A stretch of DNA of 31,352 nucleotides from a virus, in the IMG/VR virus record IMGVR_UViG_3300036985_000262, positions 1 to 31,352 of that record. The stretch is one strand, 5' to 3'. Below, one piece after another: positions 22,561 through 28,863 of the stretch. Below the pieces are notes generated by a model that saw nothing but the letters and a program-made list of their open reading frames with translations, was not told where the DNA came from and ran no database searches. Position numbers and translations under genes: made by a program. Numbering within the stretch: the first letter of the stretch is position 1; the number at the start of each line of letters is the position of its first letter.

Positions 22561-22649
22561 TATAATAAAGATGTTAATGTTAAATAAATCATTCCAAACG
22601 TAAATACGAATAGTAATGCTGCTGCGAAGTCTTTTAAATTCTGTTTCAT
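22560..22649 (-). CDS. Tiny membrane protein (29 aa)
   Basis: MKQNLKDFAAALLFVFTFGM then IYLTLTSLL: short charged start and one hydrophobic span. It starts 31 bases after the -7 box at 22680-22687 and its stop overlaps the next ATG (TAATG). First gene of the recombination operon. The promoter position and the coupling are the support. Confidence 0.5.
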   Translation of the reverse strand: MKQNLKDFAAALLFVFTFGMIYLTLTSLL

Positions 22650-22679
22650 TTTTAAATGTTTTAATTGTTAATTGTTTTA

Positions 22680-22740
22680 CAAATATATAACTTGTTTTTT
22701 AATACAAAACTATTTTAATTTATTTTAACAAAAGATTAAC
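22680..22740 (-). promoter_or_regulatory. Promoter module: TATATTTG box, TTG and TTAAC direct repeat
   Basis: On the minus strand TATATTTG (22687-22680) with TTTTG 17 bases upstream (22709-22705) fits the Flavobacterium promoter pattern TTG-N17..23-TAnnTTTG. On the plus strand TTAAC (22725-22729), AAAAGA, TTAAC (22736-22740), period 11, as at 16935 and 11507. It drives the ERF/SSB/ATPase unit. Confidence 0.65.
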
Positions 22741-22747
22741 ATATAAC

Positions 22748-22776
22748 AAAAAAAAGGGTATCTAAAATAGACACCC
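22748..22776 (-). terminator. Rho-independent terminator after ninG
   Basis: On the minus strand GGGTGTCTA (22776-22768) pairs with TAGATACCC (22764-22756) with one wobble pair, then eight T. It ends the ninG unit 32 bases past its stop codon. Confidence 0.88.
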
Positions 22777-22807
22777 GATTTTCAACAAAAAACAAAGAAA
22801 CAGAATC

Positions 22808-23182
22808 TTATATATTATTTACTTTATCAGTATAGTAGTTAATTAAGTCTATTAAATCTATATCAGCAAATTTAACTATTTGTTTTGATTTAATTTGTAA
22901 TTCTTCTGATAACTTATTACCAAGATATTGACTAAATTTGAATTGTTCTCCAGAACGAGATATATTGCATCCATAACATTGAACTCCAACGTTGTTTTCA
23001 TCCCATCTTGTTGAGTAATGTGAACGGGACATAAAATGCCCGTTTTGTAATTTCTTCCAATGGTCTTGTTTTCCACAAGTAACGCAAGTAGCTATTTCAT
23101 TAACAGCATCTTTCTGTCTTATATACTGACTAAAGATAGTATCTAGTTTTATTACTAATGATTTGCGTGTTGGTTTTTTCAT
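22808..23182 (-). CDS. ninG: NinG/Rap-like recombination endonuclease
   Basis: A 124-aa protein. The zinc/HNH-like core is complete: CVTCGK (Cys33, Cys36), LQNGHFMSRSHYSTRWDENN (45-64, with His49) and QCYGCN (Cys69, Cys72). NinG of lambda (Rap) resolves recombination intermediates; this copy is shorter than lambda Rap but has all core residues. It forms its own unit between the palindromic operator (23203-23224) and a terminator. The TATATTTG box at 23187-23194 leaves only a few bases to the ATG, so a very short leader is likely. Confidence 0.85.
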   Translation of the reverse strand: MKKPTRKSLVIKLDTIFSQYIRQKDAVNEIATCVTCGKQDHWKKLQNGHFMSRSHYSTRWDENNVGVQCYGCNISRSGEQFKFSQYLGNKLSEELQIKSKQIVKFADIDLIDLINYYTDKVNNI

Positions 23183-23186
23183 TTGT

Positions 23187-23224
23187 CAAATATAAATAGC
23201 ACTTATTAACTTTAGTGTTAATAA
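23187..23224 (-). promoter_or_regulatory. ninG promoter box and palindromic operator
   Basis: On the minus strand TATATTTG (23194-23187) is a -7 box five bases before the ATG. Just upstream lies a perfect 8-bp inverted repeat (TTATTAAC at 23203-23210, GTTAATAA at 23217-23224, 6-base spacer), well placed for a dimeric repressor. The TTTG at 23228-23225 is too far (30 bases) for a normal -33 box. Confidence 0.45.
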
Positions 23225-23252
23225 CAAATTTTAGAATTTAGAATTATTATTA

Positions 23253-23260
23253 TATATTTG
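23253..23260 (+). promoter_or_regulatory. Plus-strand TATATTTG box
   Basis: TATATTTG fits the Bacteroidota -7 box on the plus strand, in a genome whose genes all read on the minus strand. A start about 7 bases downstream would fall at the first base of the outer stem of the putative RNA (23267). No clear TTG box lies upstream, so it is weak on its own. Confidence 0.35.
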
Positions 23261-23266
23261 TACTTC

Positions 23267-23407
23267 CAATGCGTTGTAGACTTGCAGAACCTAATAAAAT
23301 ACGGAAGCTGTTTGGAACAGGTAAAATAAGTCAGTTAATTAATTGCGTTTGTTATTCCTTTACAAATTTTGAGTTCGCCCAACAAACATTCAAAATTACC
23401 TGCATTG
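23267..23407 (+). ncRNA. Possible structured RNA (about 140 nt)
   Basis: Nested complementary segments on the plus strand: ends CAATGCG (23267-23273) with TGCATTG (23401-23407); GACTT (23279-23283) with AAGTC (23328-23332), enclosing the hairpin CTGTT-TGG-AACAG (23308-23320); and GTTTGTT (23347-23353) with AACAAAC (23381-23387). Together they could make a three-way junction. The segment is visibly richer in G and C than the flanks. An alternative is a 50-aa plus-strand frame (23269-23421, MRCRLAEPNKIRKLFGTGKI...), which looks less convincing. Stems are short, so this is a candidate only; no family recognised. Confidence 0.35.
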
Positions 23408-23505
23408 TTAAAAAAAAATGATTAAATTTGTATAAAAGGTGGGTGAAAATAAATTGAAAACAATAATTCAGTAAGACAAGAAACTATTAATTTTCTTAAA
23501 AATAC

Positions 23506-24000
23506 TTAAATTAAAAAAAATCTTTTATATTTATATATTAAATAAATAATAATTAAACCTAATAAAAACCATAAATAAATAAAGTAATTTGCTTTTTTAT
23601 CTATAATTTTTGATTTCTTATTTTCAACTTGTTTGGTTTGTACTTTAATTGATTGTTTTTGTTGTTTTAAAGCATTCTCTGACACTTTTTCTTTCTTGTT
23701 ATATAAACTATTAACTTTAGTTTTTTTAATCGTTAAAACAACGTTTTTATAATGTTTACCATCTACAATAATTTCTTTTAAACTATCTAATGGTTTTATA
23801 ATAATTTCATCACTATCTATAAATGTGTTTATATTAATTTGTGAATCAGTATCTTTTTTAGTTTCTATTTTAGTATCAACTATCTTTTCAAATAAACTAT
23901 CTTTTTTAACTTCTGAAATTTGTGTGTTTACTTTACGTGATGCACAAGAAATAAAAAGTGCACCACATATAATATTAAGAAAAATAAACTTTGCTTTCAT
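23506..24000 (-). CDS. Probable unimolecular spanin (lipoprotein plus C-terminal membrane anchor)
   Basis: A 164-aa protein. Residues 1-19 form a lipoprotein signal with lipobox-like LFISC (Cys19 would be lipidated in the outer membrane). A lysine-rich periplasmic span (20-137) has coiled-coil-like parts (about 98-135). A single membrane helix (about 138-156, IYLWFLLGLIIIYLIY) and a basic end follow. This topology is that of u-spanins such as T1 gp11: both membranes are joined and fused in the last lysis step. It overlaps the endolysin gene by 26 bases. No sequence match is claimed; topology and place decide. Confidence 0.7.
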   Translation of the reverse strand: MKAKFIFLNIICGALFISCASRKVNTQISEVKKDSLFEKIVDTKIETKKDTDSQININTFIDSDEIIIKPLDSLKEIIVDGKHYKNVVLTIKKTKVNSLYNKKEKVSENALKQQKQSIKVQTKQVENKKSKIIDKKANYFIYLWFLLGLIIIYLIYKYKRFFLI

Positions 24001-24421
24001 ATAATCTTCTTTTAGTTAAACCTGCTACTTCTTTTTTATTTACTTTATTCCACTTTTTAAATTCTAATTCAATAGAAATATCATTATGGTTTTTATTTAC
24101 TTTTTTTAATAATGTAGAACTTGCAAAATTACCAGTTCCAATATTATAAGCTAAAGAAACTAATGCGTTAAATTGATTTTGATTTAAAGGACTTGTAACT
24201 AATTTAGAAACTGAACTTGCAAATTTATCAGCAATATGTTTAAACATTTCAAATGCTTGTACTTTAGTTATTTCTTTGTCTAACATCGTTACGCGTTTGT
24301 TATCTGAATAGTAAGTATTTCCAAATCCTATTGTAGCAATCTTTGCGCTGCATAAATAAGGCTTTGAACTAAATCCTTCAAATTCTGTTATAAGTAAATA
24401 ACCGCTATTGTTCAGTTTCAT
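23975..24421 (-). CDS. Endolysin, GH24 phage lysozyme
   Basis: A 148-aa protein of the T4/P22 lysozyme family. The catalytic Glu15 lies in EFEGF; nine residues on, Cys24 takes the place of the usual Asp, and Thr30 follows in ATIGFGNT, so the spacing E-x8-D/C-x5-T is kept. LVSLAYNIGTGNF and GLTKRRLYE are family-typical. It cleaves peptidoglycan. No signal or anchor helix, so it should need the holin. The C-for-D exchange is known in several GH24 endolysins. Confidence 0.9.
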   Translation of the reverse strand: MKLNNSGYLLITEFEGFSSKPYLCSAKIATIGFGNTYYSDNKRVTMLDKEITKVQAFEMFKHIADKFASSVSKLVTSPLNQNQFNALVSLAYNIGTGNFASSTLLKKVNKNHNDISIELEFKKWNKVNKKEVAGLTKRRLYESKVYFS

Positions 24422-24581
24422 TCTTATTATTCTTTTCCATTAAATACCATCTACGAGCAGTATAACCTGTAGCAATAATAAAAGCAAAAACTTTCATTGC
24501 TGTATCTACGTTTGTGAAAGTAAAAACTAAATAGCCACCAGTTAAAAAAGAACTCTTTAAATCTAAAATATAATTTTTCAT
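24405..24581 (-). CDS. Small membrane protein, second holin-like (58 aa)
   Basis: I set the start at 24581 (MKNYILDLKSSFLTGGYLVF), where ATG overlaps the stop of the upstream holin-like gene (ATGA); a longer version to 24650 would lie over that gene in another frame. One or two hydrophobic stretches (about 12-24 and 28-42) and a charged end. It lies directly before the endolysin gene (17-base overlap). Probably holin or antiholin; the pair cannot be told apart from sequence. Confidence 0.6.
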   Translation of the reverse strand: MKNYILDLKSSFLTGGYLVFTFTNVDTAMKVFAFIIATGYTARRWYLMEKNNKNETEQ

Positions 24582-24760
24582 TTTTTTAATTGTGTAACTA
24601 TTTCTGTAAATCCTTGTATTCCAATATAAGCTGTAGCAATAACAACCCAATCAGAACTTGTTAATGTTTGGTTAAATAAACCAATACAAGCGATAACAAA
24701 AACTAATAATTTTCTGCTTATTAATTTATTTAGAATTGTATCAAATTCTTGTCTACTCAT
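24578..24760 (-). CDS. Holin-like membrane protein (60 aa)
   Basis: Two membrane spans: about 17-33 (KLLVFVIACIGLFNQTL) and 37-53 (DWVVIATAYIGIQGFTEIV), with a charged start and end, fit a class II holin. It heads the lysis cluster holin-holin-endolysin-spanin. Its start is five bases after the fibre gene. No family recognised, so the name rests on topology and position. Confidence 0.65.
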   Translation of the reverse strand: MSRQEFDTILNKLISRKLLVFVIACIGLFNQTLTSSDWVVIATAYIGIQGFTEIVTQLKK

Positions 24761-24765
24761 TTTAA

Positions 24766-25530
24766 TTAATAAATTTTTGTTAATGTAAAGTTTCTTGAAA
24801 GTATTGAATTACCTGCATTATTTGTATTCCATTCTATAGTAACATCTAATGTATTATTCACTGTTGTATCAAATGTTGTATTATTTATTGTATTTAAAAC
24901 ATAACCTTCAAAGTTAGTTCCTGAATTTTTAATATAAGAAAATAAACCACCTGAAGAAACAGATGCAGTTCCCGTTACTCCTAATGTTCTAATTGTAAAA
25001 TATAAATTTAGTAACCAAGATTTAGAAGTAGCTGCCTCAAGAGCTATTATACCTGTATCAGCTAATAAAACTCCTGTTAATGTTTTCACTCTAACGTGTA
25101 TTGTTGCACTACCTACACAAGAAATTATACCATCTAAAGACGCTTGAAATGAATTTCCTATTTTAAATGAATTGGCAGGCACAGTTAATGTACCCACGCC
25201 CGGACCTATTATTGTTGTTTGTACTGTTGTAGCTGTTACAGGCCCTCCATCTGAAGTTTGAGCATATAATCCATAAGAGTTACTTGCAGGAATATCTAAT
25301 GCAGTTATAAACGGATTAGTTCCATCTTCTCCATCGTTTGTTAAATCAGAAGTATTAGTTGGAGAAATACTTTGATTGATATTAACAGTAGTTAATTCAG
25401 GAGTAACAGATATATTTACTGTTTCAGTAGTTGAAGTTGTATTTATATCTATAACATCTGTAGAAATAGAAGGATTTATAACTACGTTTTCAATAGTTTT
25501 GTTTACTGTTATATTAACGTTATCTGGCAT
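24766..25530 (-). CDS. Tail fibre-like protein
   Basis: A 254-aa protein rich in T, N, S and V. The N-terminal 55 residues are a repeating beta pattern (NITVNKTIENVVINPSISTD, TETVNISVTPELTTVNINQS), typical of fibre shafts. A C-terminal domain has GNSFQASLDGIISCVGSATI and TTVNNTLDVTIEWNTNNAGN, as in head-fibre or tail-fibre knobs. Probably trimeric and surface-exposed. It belongs with the adhesin at 26191 and the BppU-like protein at 25532. Confidence 0.6.
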   Translation of the reverse strand: MPDNVNITVNKTIENVVINPSISTDVIDINTTSTTETVNISVTPELTTVNINQSISPTNTSDLTNDGEDGTNPFITALDIPASNSYGLYAQTSDGGPVTATTVQTTIIGPGVGTLTVPANSFKIGNSFQASLDGIISCVGSATIHVRVKTLTGVLLADTGIIALEAATSKSWLLNLYFTIRTLGVTGTASVSSGGLFSYIKNSGTNFEGYVLNTINNTTFDTTVNNTLDVTIEWNTNNAGNSILSRNFTLTKIY

Positions 25531-25531
25531 A

Positions 25532-25867
25532 TTATCTTGTTATATCGCATTTAACAACAAAATTACCTTCTACCCAAGTTTTAACAGTTCCATCTGAAAA
25601 AGTTATTTCTATATCGTACACATAATTATATTCAGGAATATTAATTATCTGTTTGTTGATTTTAAACAATCCTCCAGCTGCATTTGTAATAGTTAAACCA
25701 GCAGAAGCAACGCTTGTTAAATTTAAAGCAATAACTCCACCACATTCTTTTCTTAATTGCATTTTAATAACAGCACCAGTTAAATTTAATACTACTGCAT
25801 TTTTAATAACAGCAAAATTAACTGCTTCAAATGTATCGCCTTTTATATGTTCAAAATTTAAACTCAT
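25532..25867 (-). CDS. BppU-like tail/baseplate protein
   Basis: A 111-aa protein. FEHIKGDTFEAVNFAVIKNA, LTGAVIKMQLRKECG and YVYDIEITFSDGTVKTWVEG fit the beta-sandwich of BppU N-terminal-like proteins (KGDTF start, MQLR, GTVKTW end). In lactococcal phages this domain attaches receptor-binding proteins to the baseplate. Here it would anchor the fibre. Overlaps are one to two bases on both sides. Confidence 0.65.
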   Translation of the reverse strand: MSLNFEHIKGDTFEAVNFAVIKNAVVLNLTGAVIKMQLRKECGGVIALNLTSVASAGLTITNAAGGLFKINKQIINIPEYNYVYDIEITFSDGTVKTWVEGNFVVKCDITR

Positions 25868-25868
25868 T

Positions 25869-26189
25869 TTATTCTATTAAATTATTATTAATTGGTTCAC
25901 ATCCAGCAAAGTTATGTCTCGGAGTTAATGGAAATATTTCACTTGCAAAAACTATTTCAATATCTGACATAATATCAAAAGCATATCCATCAGCATAAAC
26001 AGGAGCAGTTAATTCTTTAAAATCAGAATCGTAAGTTCCGTTTTCTAAAACAATTTTACCAATTTCTACAACTGCTTGTATTCCTTGTCCGTATATTAAT
26101 CCTTCTTTTGTTTCAATATAAACTACTTTTTTAATGAAGTCTTTTATTGCAGTTTCTTTATCTAAATAATTCAATTTATAAATATTCAT
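25869..26189 (-). CDS. Conserved tail-region protein (106 aa)
   Basis: MNIYKLNYLDKETAIKDFIK starts a 106-aa alpha-beta protein with IYGQGIQAVVEIGKIVLENG and PLTPRHNFAGCEP near the end. I know this type as a conserved protein between adhesin and BppU-like genes in Flavobacteriia phages, without known role. It lies between them here as well. Probably a tail accessory or assembly factor. Confidence 0.6.
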   Translation of the reverse strand: MNIYKLNYLDKETAIKDFIKKVVYIETKEGLIYGQGIQAVVEIGKIVLENGTYDSDFKELTAPVYADGYAFDIMSDIEIVFASEIFPLTPRHNFAGCEPINNNLIE

Positions 26190-26190
26190 A

Positions 26191-27939
26191 TTATAGTGTT
26201 GTTAATTGTGCAAGTTCTGTATTTGTTAAACGTGTTTTAAATATATTTGCATTTGCAACACCATCACCTAATTGTGAAGCTCCTGCATAATTATGTCCTA
26301 TATCTACTTTGCTACAAGTTGGAATTGTAGCTACTATATCAGTCCCTATTTCAACCCCATTTATATAAAATACAATATCGTTGTTTTTATAAGCTAATGC
26401 TAATTTATAAGTTCCTGTTGTTGTAATAGTAGAACTATTTATACTACATTGTAAAGTACCACCATTAAAAATTCTAGCTCTTATTACGTTTGAGCTTGCA
26501 CCTGAAAAAGCCATATAAATACGATTGTTTACAGTTCCATCAGATATGTGAAATATGTATCTTGATGAAGTTCCAATAAGTTTATTTACTTTTATTTCAG
26601 CATATATAGTTCCTTCTGTTTGCCCTATTAAAGTACTTATTCCTGTTTTAGAAATAACATCAGCATTACGAGTTACTGTAGATGCAACTGTTGGAATATA
26701 TGAAGTTGGGTATGAACCTGCTTCTAATTGAGCGCCATAAAGATAAAATCCTGAAGTTCCATTTCCTAAATAAGAAAAAGTACCATTTGCAGAACAAGCT
26801 CCAATTCTTAATGCTGTAGCAGTTATTGAAATTGTTATTGAACAACGATACCAACCATTCCCAACAGAAGTTATTGAAGAATTTAAAGGAGCCGCAATTA
26901 TATTAACCCCAAGCGTTCCGTTTTCTAAATCAAAACATTTGCCTTGCCCGGCGCTTTCAGCATAAGCATAAACAAATTTTCTTTCTCCTTGTTTCGCGTA
27001 AAATGTAAAAGTATTTTGACCGCTTGAAATTACATTTTGATAAATATGATGACTATCATTTGCAGTACCCTCAACTAATTTACTTGCGTTTTGAATTCCA
27101 TCAGGACTAACAATTGAATTAGCAGAAATTGTACAAGAATTTTTACTCCAAGCTGCATTACTAAAAGTATTGCTATATGTAAATAAATTAGTTCTTTGTG
27201 GCTCTACTAATAAACTTGGACAACTTCCGTTTGTGTAATCAATACGAGGTATGTTTAATCTAGTTGTTGTTGGAAAATATTCTGTTGCTGTTGCAAATTT
27301 ATCTAATTGCGCACCCCAAATAAATATACCATTACCTATTGTTCCAGTATATGTTTCAATATTATTATTTGTACAAGGCATAACTGAATAGAAAGAAGCT
27401 GCAACGCTGTGGTCTGTATTTTTAATTACGCAACGATACCATCCATTACCTACATTTTCAATGCTTGGAGTTCCAGTTGTATTATTTGTTCCAATAGTAC
27501 CATTTGCTAAATTAAACCAAACACTTTGATTTCCACCGTGAACAGCGTTTACTTTTATCCAATCTCTTTCTCCTTTTTTTGCATAAATTGAATGAGAATA
27601 TCTAAATCCGGTTGTTATTCCTTTATAAACTCCATAAGTTACTAAAAAACCATCTTCAACAAGTTTAGAAGCAGTTGTAGTCCCATTAGGCGCTACGGTA
27701 GTATTTGCAGTAATTGTAACTCCTGATTTTGACCAAGAAGCATTTGTAAAATCTTGGCTATAAGTCAATAAATTTCTAGGAACTTCTTCAATCAATCCCG
27801 CACTATTTACTCTCGTTGCTGTTGTAGCACGAACTACATCCATATCTCCTAATGTAGTATTAGGAACTACTGAATAAAGTTTGCTTTCTTTATAAGCGTT
27901 TGGCGTTACTATTAACGATGCTTTATCTAATAAACTCAT
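26191..27939 (-). CDS. Adhesin/tail spike with two carbohydrate-binding-like repeats and LamG-like domain
   Basis: I set the start at 27939 (MSLLDKASLIVTPNAYKESK), where ATG overlaps the stop of the preceding gene (ATGA); a longer start at 27975 would overlap it. The protein has 582 aa. Two homologous blocks follow: NLLTYSQDFTNASWSKSGVT...VGNGWYRCVIK and NLFTYSNTFSNAAWSKNSCT...VGNGWYRCSIT, the type called phage head spike fibre domain, each a beta-sandwich like a carbohydrate-binding module. The last 170 residues (EGTIYAEIKVNKLIG..., YKLALAYKNNDIVFYINGVE) are a concanavalin/LamG-like domain. It probably binds cell-surface sugars. Confidence 0.8.
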   Translation of the reverse strand: MSLLDKASLIVTPNAYKESKLYSVVPNTTLGDMDVVRATTATRVNSAGLIEEVPRNLLTYSQDFTNASWSKSGVTITANTTVAPNGTTTASKLVEDGFLVTYGVYKGITTGFRYSHSIYAKKGERDWIKVNAVHGGNQSVWFNLANGTIGTNNTTGTPSIENVGNGWYRCVIKNTDHSVAASFYSVMPCTNNNIETYTGTIGNGIFIWGAQLDKFATATEYFPTTTRLNIPRIDYTNGSCPSLLVEPQRTNLFTYSNTFSNAAWSKNSCTISANSIVSPDGIQNASKLVEGTANDSHHIYQNVISSGQNTFTFYAKQGERKFVYAYAESAGQGKCFDLENGTLGVNIIAAPLNSSITSVGNGWYRCSITISITATALRIGACSANGTFSYLGNGTSGFYLYGAQLEAGSYPTSYIPTVASTVTRNADVISKTGISTLIGQTEGTIYAEIKVNKLIGTSSRYIFHISDGTVNNRIYMAFSGASSNVIRARIFNGGTLQCSINSSTITTTGTYKLALAYKNNDIVFYINGVEIGTDIVATIPTCSKVDIGHNYAGASQLGDGVANANIFKTRLTNTELAQLTTL

Positions 27940-28181
27940 AATGTATCTAAATTTTCTAATGTAGTTAATAAGCAAGATTGTGCTTCAAATATTCCTGTAT
28001 CTAATAATATTCTTGATTTAAAATTAGTTACTGTTCCACCTTCATTTCCTACAATATCTGTTTCTCCACTCCAGCTTACATAATGTGATTTACCCCAAGA
28101 TATATTATTGTTAAATGCACCTTGTCCCCATCCGATATTATTGTTATTTGCTCCTTGACCCCAATCTATATTATTTGCCAT
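27936..28181 (-). CDS. Small WGQGA-repeat protein (81 aa)
   Basis: The start holds three tandem copies of an 11-residue unit: NNIDWGQGA, NNNNIGWGQGA, FNNNISWGKS. A polar second half ends GIFEAQSCLLTTLENLDTL. Such WGQG repeats are common in small proteins next to adhesins in Bacteroidota phages. Probably a fibre or fibre-assembly protein. Its stop overlaps the adhesin start. Confidence 0.6.
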   Translation of the reverse strand: MANNIDWGQGANNNNIGWGQGAFNNNISWGKSHYVSWSGETDIVGNEGGTVTNFKSRILLDTGIFEAQSCLLTTLENLDTL

Positions 28182-28266
28182 TTTGCTTTTCTAATTTATT
28201 TAAAAAGATTTCTAATTTTTTAACATTAGTTTCTTTCGGTTTATATGTTTCTTTTATAGTACCCAT
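28171..28266 (-). CDS. Tiny charged protein (31 aa)
   Basis: MGTIKETYKPKETNVKKLEI then FLNKLEKQNGK. ATG follows directly after an in-frame stop, overlaps the end of the GIY-YIG endonuclease gene (stop at 28254) and its own stop overlaps the next start by 11 bases. It fills the only gap between the two genes. Unknown; amphipathic helix. Tentative because of length. Confidence 0.45.
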   Translation of the reverse strand: MGTIKETYKPKETNVKKLEIFLNKLEKQNGK

Positions 28267-28862
28267 TTAAATCTTGATTTATCACTATACTTTCTTAATA
28301 AATATTTTTGATTATTGTAGTCTATATTTAAAACTTTACAAGCCTCTTTTAATCCGTAATATTCTACATTTGTTATTTTATCAATACATTTTTTTGAATT
28401 AGATATTGATAAGTTTTTTTTATGTTCTAATGAAAATTCTTTATTTTTAAAATGTGATATGTTATTTTTATAATATTCAATTAATTTACTTCTTGTTTTT
28501 TCAATATGCTCTTCAGTTGATTTTAAACCTTTATTCCAAGCAGTTTTACCTTTTAGTTTTTCACTTAATATTTTTTTAGTTTCAATAGAATGTAAATTAC
28601 CAAGATTACCCTCACCACCTAAAGTTATGTTTGATAAATTTTTTATTCCATATTCGCTAATTAAAAATATTTCTAATTCACAAGCTGTTTCCCAATCTAT
28701 ATCTTTTGCAATTATTTCAACATTATAATCTGTTTTATTAATTATATTTTTCCAATAAGAATTCCTACCATCTTTTCTATAAGCTCTTCTTTCTTCTTTA
28801 CCAATTCCAATATAAAATATTTTATTGGTATCTAATCTTCTATGCCTATATACTATTGCCAT
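28254..28862 (-). CDS. GIY-YIG homing endonuclease (paralogue of the one at 9409)
   Basis: I use the ATG at 28862 (MAIVYRHRRLDTNKIFYIGI), one base after the connector stop, not the one at 28916 inside the connector gene. This gives 202 aa. GIY-YIG-type nuclease start, ACELEIFLISEYGIKNLSNI with the Glu motif, then NUMOD3-like segments (KKILSEKLKGKTAWNKGLKS, SLEHKKNLSISNSKK) and a NUMOD1-like end (NVEYYGLKEACKVL). It is alignable along its first 100 residues with the endonuclease at 9409. It lies between head connector and tail genes. Confidence 0.85.
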   Translation of the reverse strand: MAIVYRHRRLDTNKIFYIGIGKEERRAYRKDGRNSYWKNIINKTDYNVEIIAKDIDWETACELEIFLISEYGIKNLSNITLGGEGNLGNLHSIETKKILSEKLKGKTAWNKGLKSTEEHIEKTRSKLIEYYKNNISHFKNKEFSLEHKKNLSISNSKKCIDKITNVEYYGLKEACKVLNIDYNNQKYLLRKYSDKSRFKWVL

Positions 28863-28863
28863 A

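Larger units (their letters stand above)
23183..23505. other. Longest gene-free stretch (about 320 bases)
   Basis: No minus-strand gene fits here. It holds the ninG promoter/operator (23187-23224), a plus-strand -7 box (23253-23260) and a possible structured RNA (23267-23407), then about 85 bases of AT-rich sequence with a GGTGGG patch (23439-23444) in which I see nothing definite. I do not see a clear terminator for the lysis genes ending at 23506. It may also hold an origin of replication; no iterons were seen. Confidence 0.6.

Noticed and set aside
22876-23076. Second minus-strand frame inside ninG
   Set aside because: Lies fully within the well-supported NinG frame and has no motif.
23269-23421. 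Plus-strand frame of 50 aa behind a TATATTTG box
   Set aside because: It would be the only plus-strand gene, has an odd composition (scattered Cys, no recognisable motif), and overlaps nested RNA stems that explain the G+C better. Kept as an alternative in the RNA entry.
27940-27975. Upstream extension of the adhesin to an ATG at 27975
   Set aside because: It overlaps the WGQGA-repeat gene; the ATGA at 27939 gives a normal start for this family.
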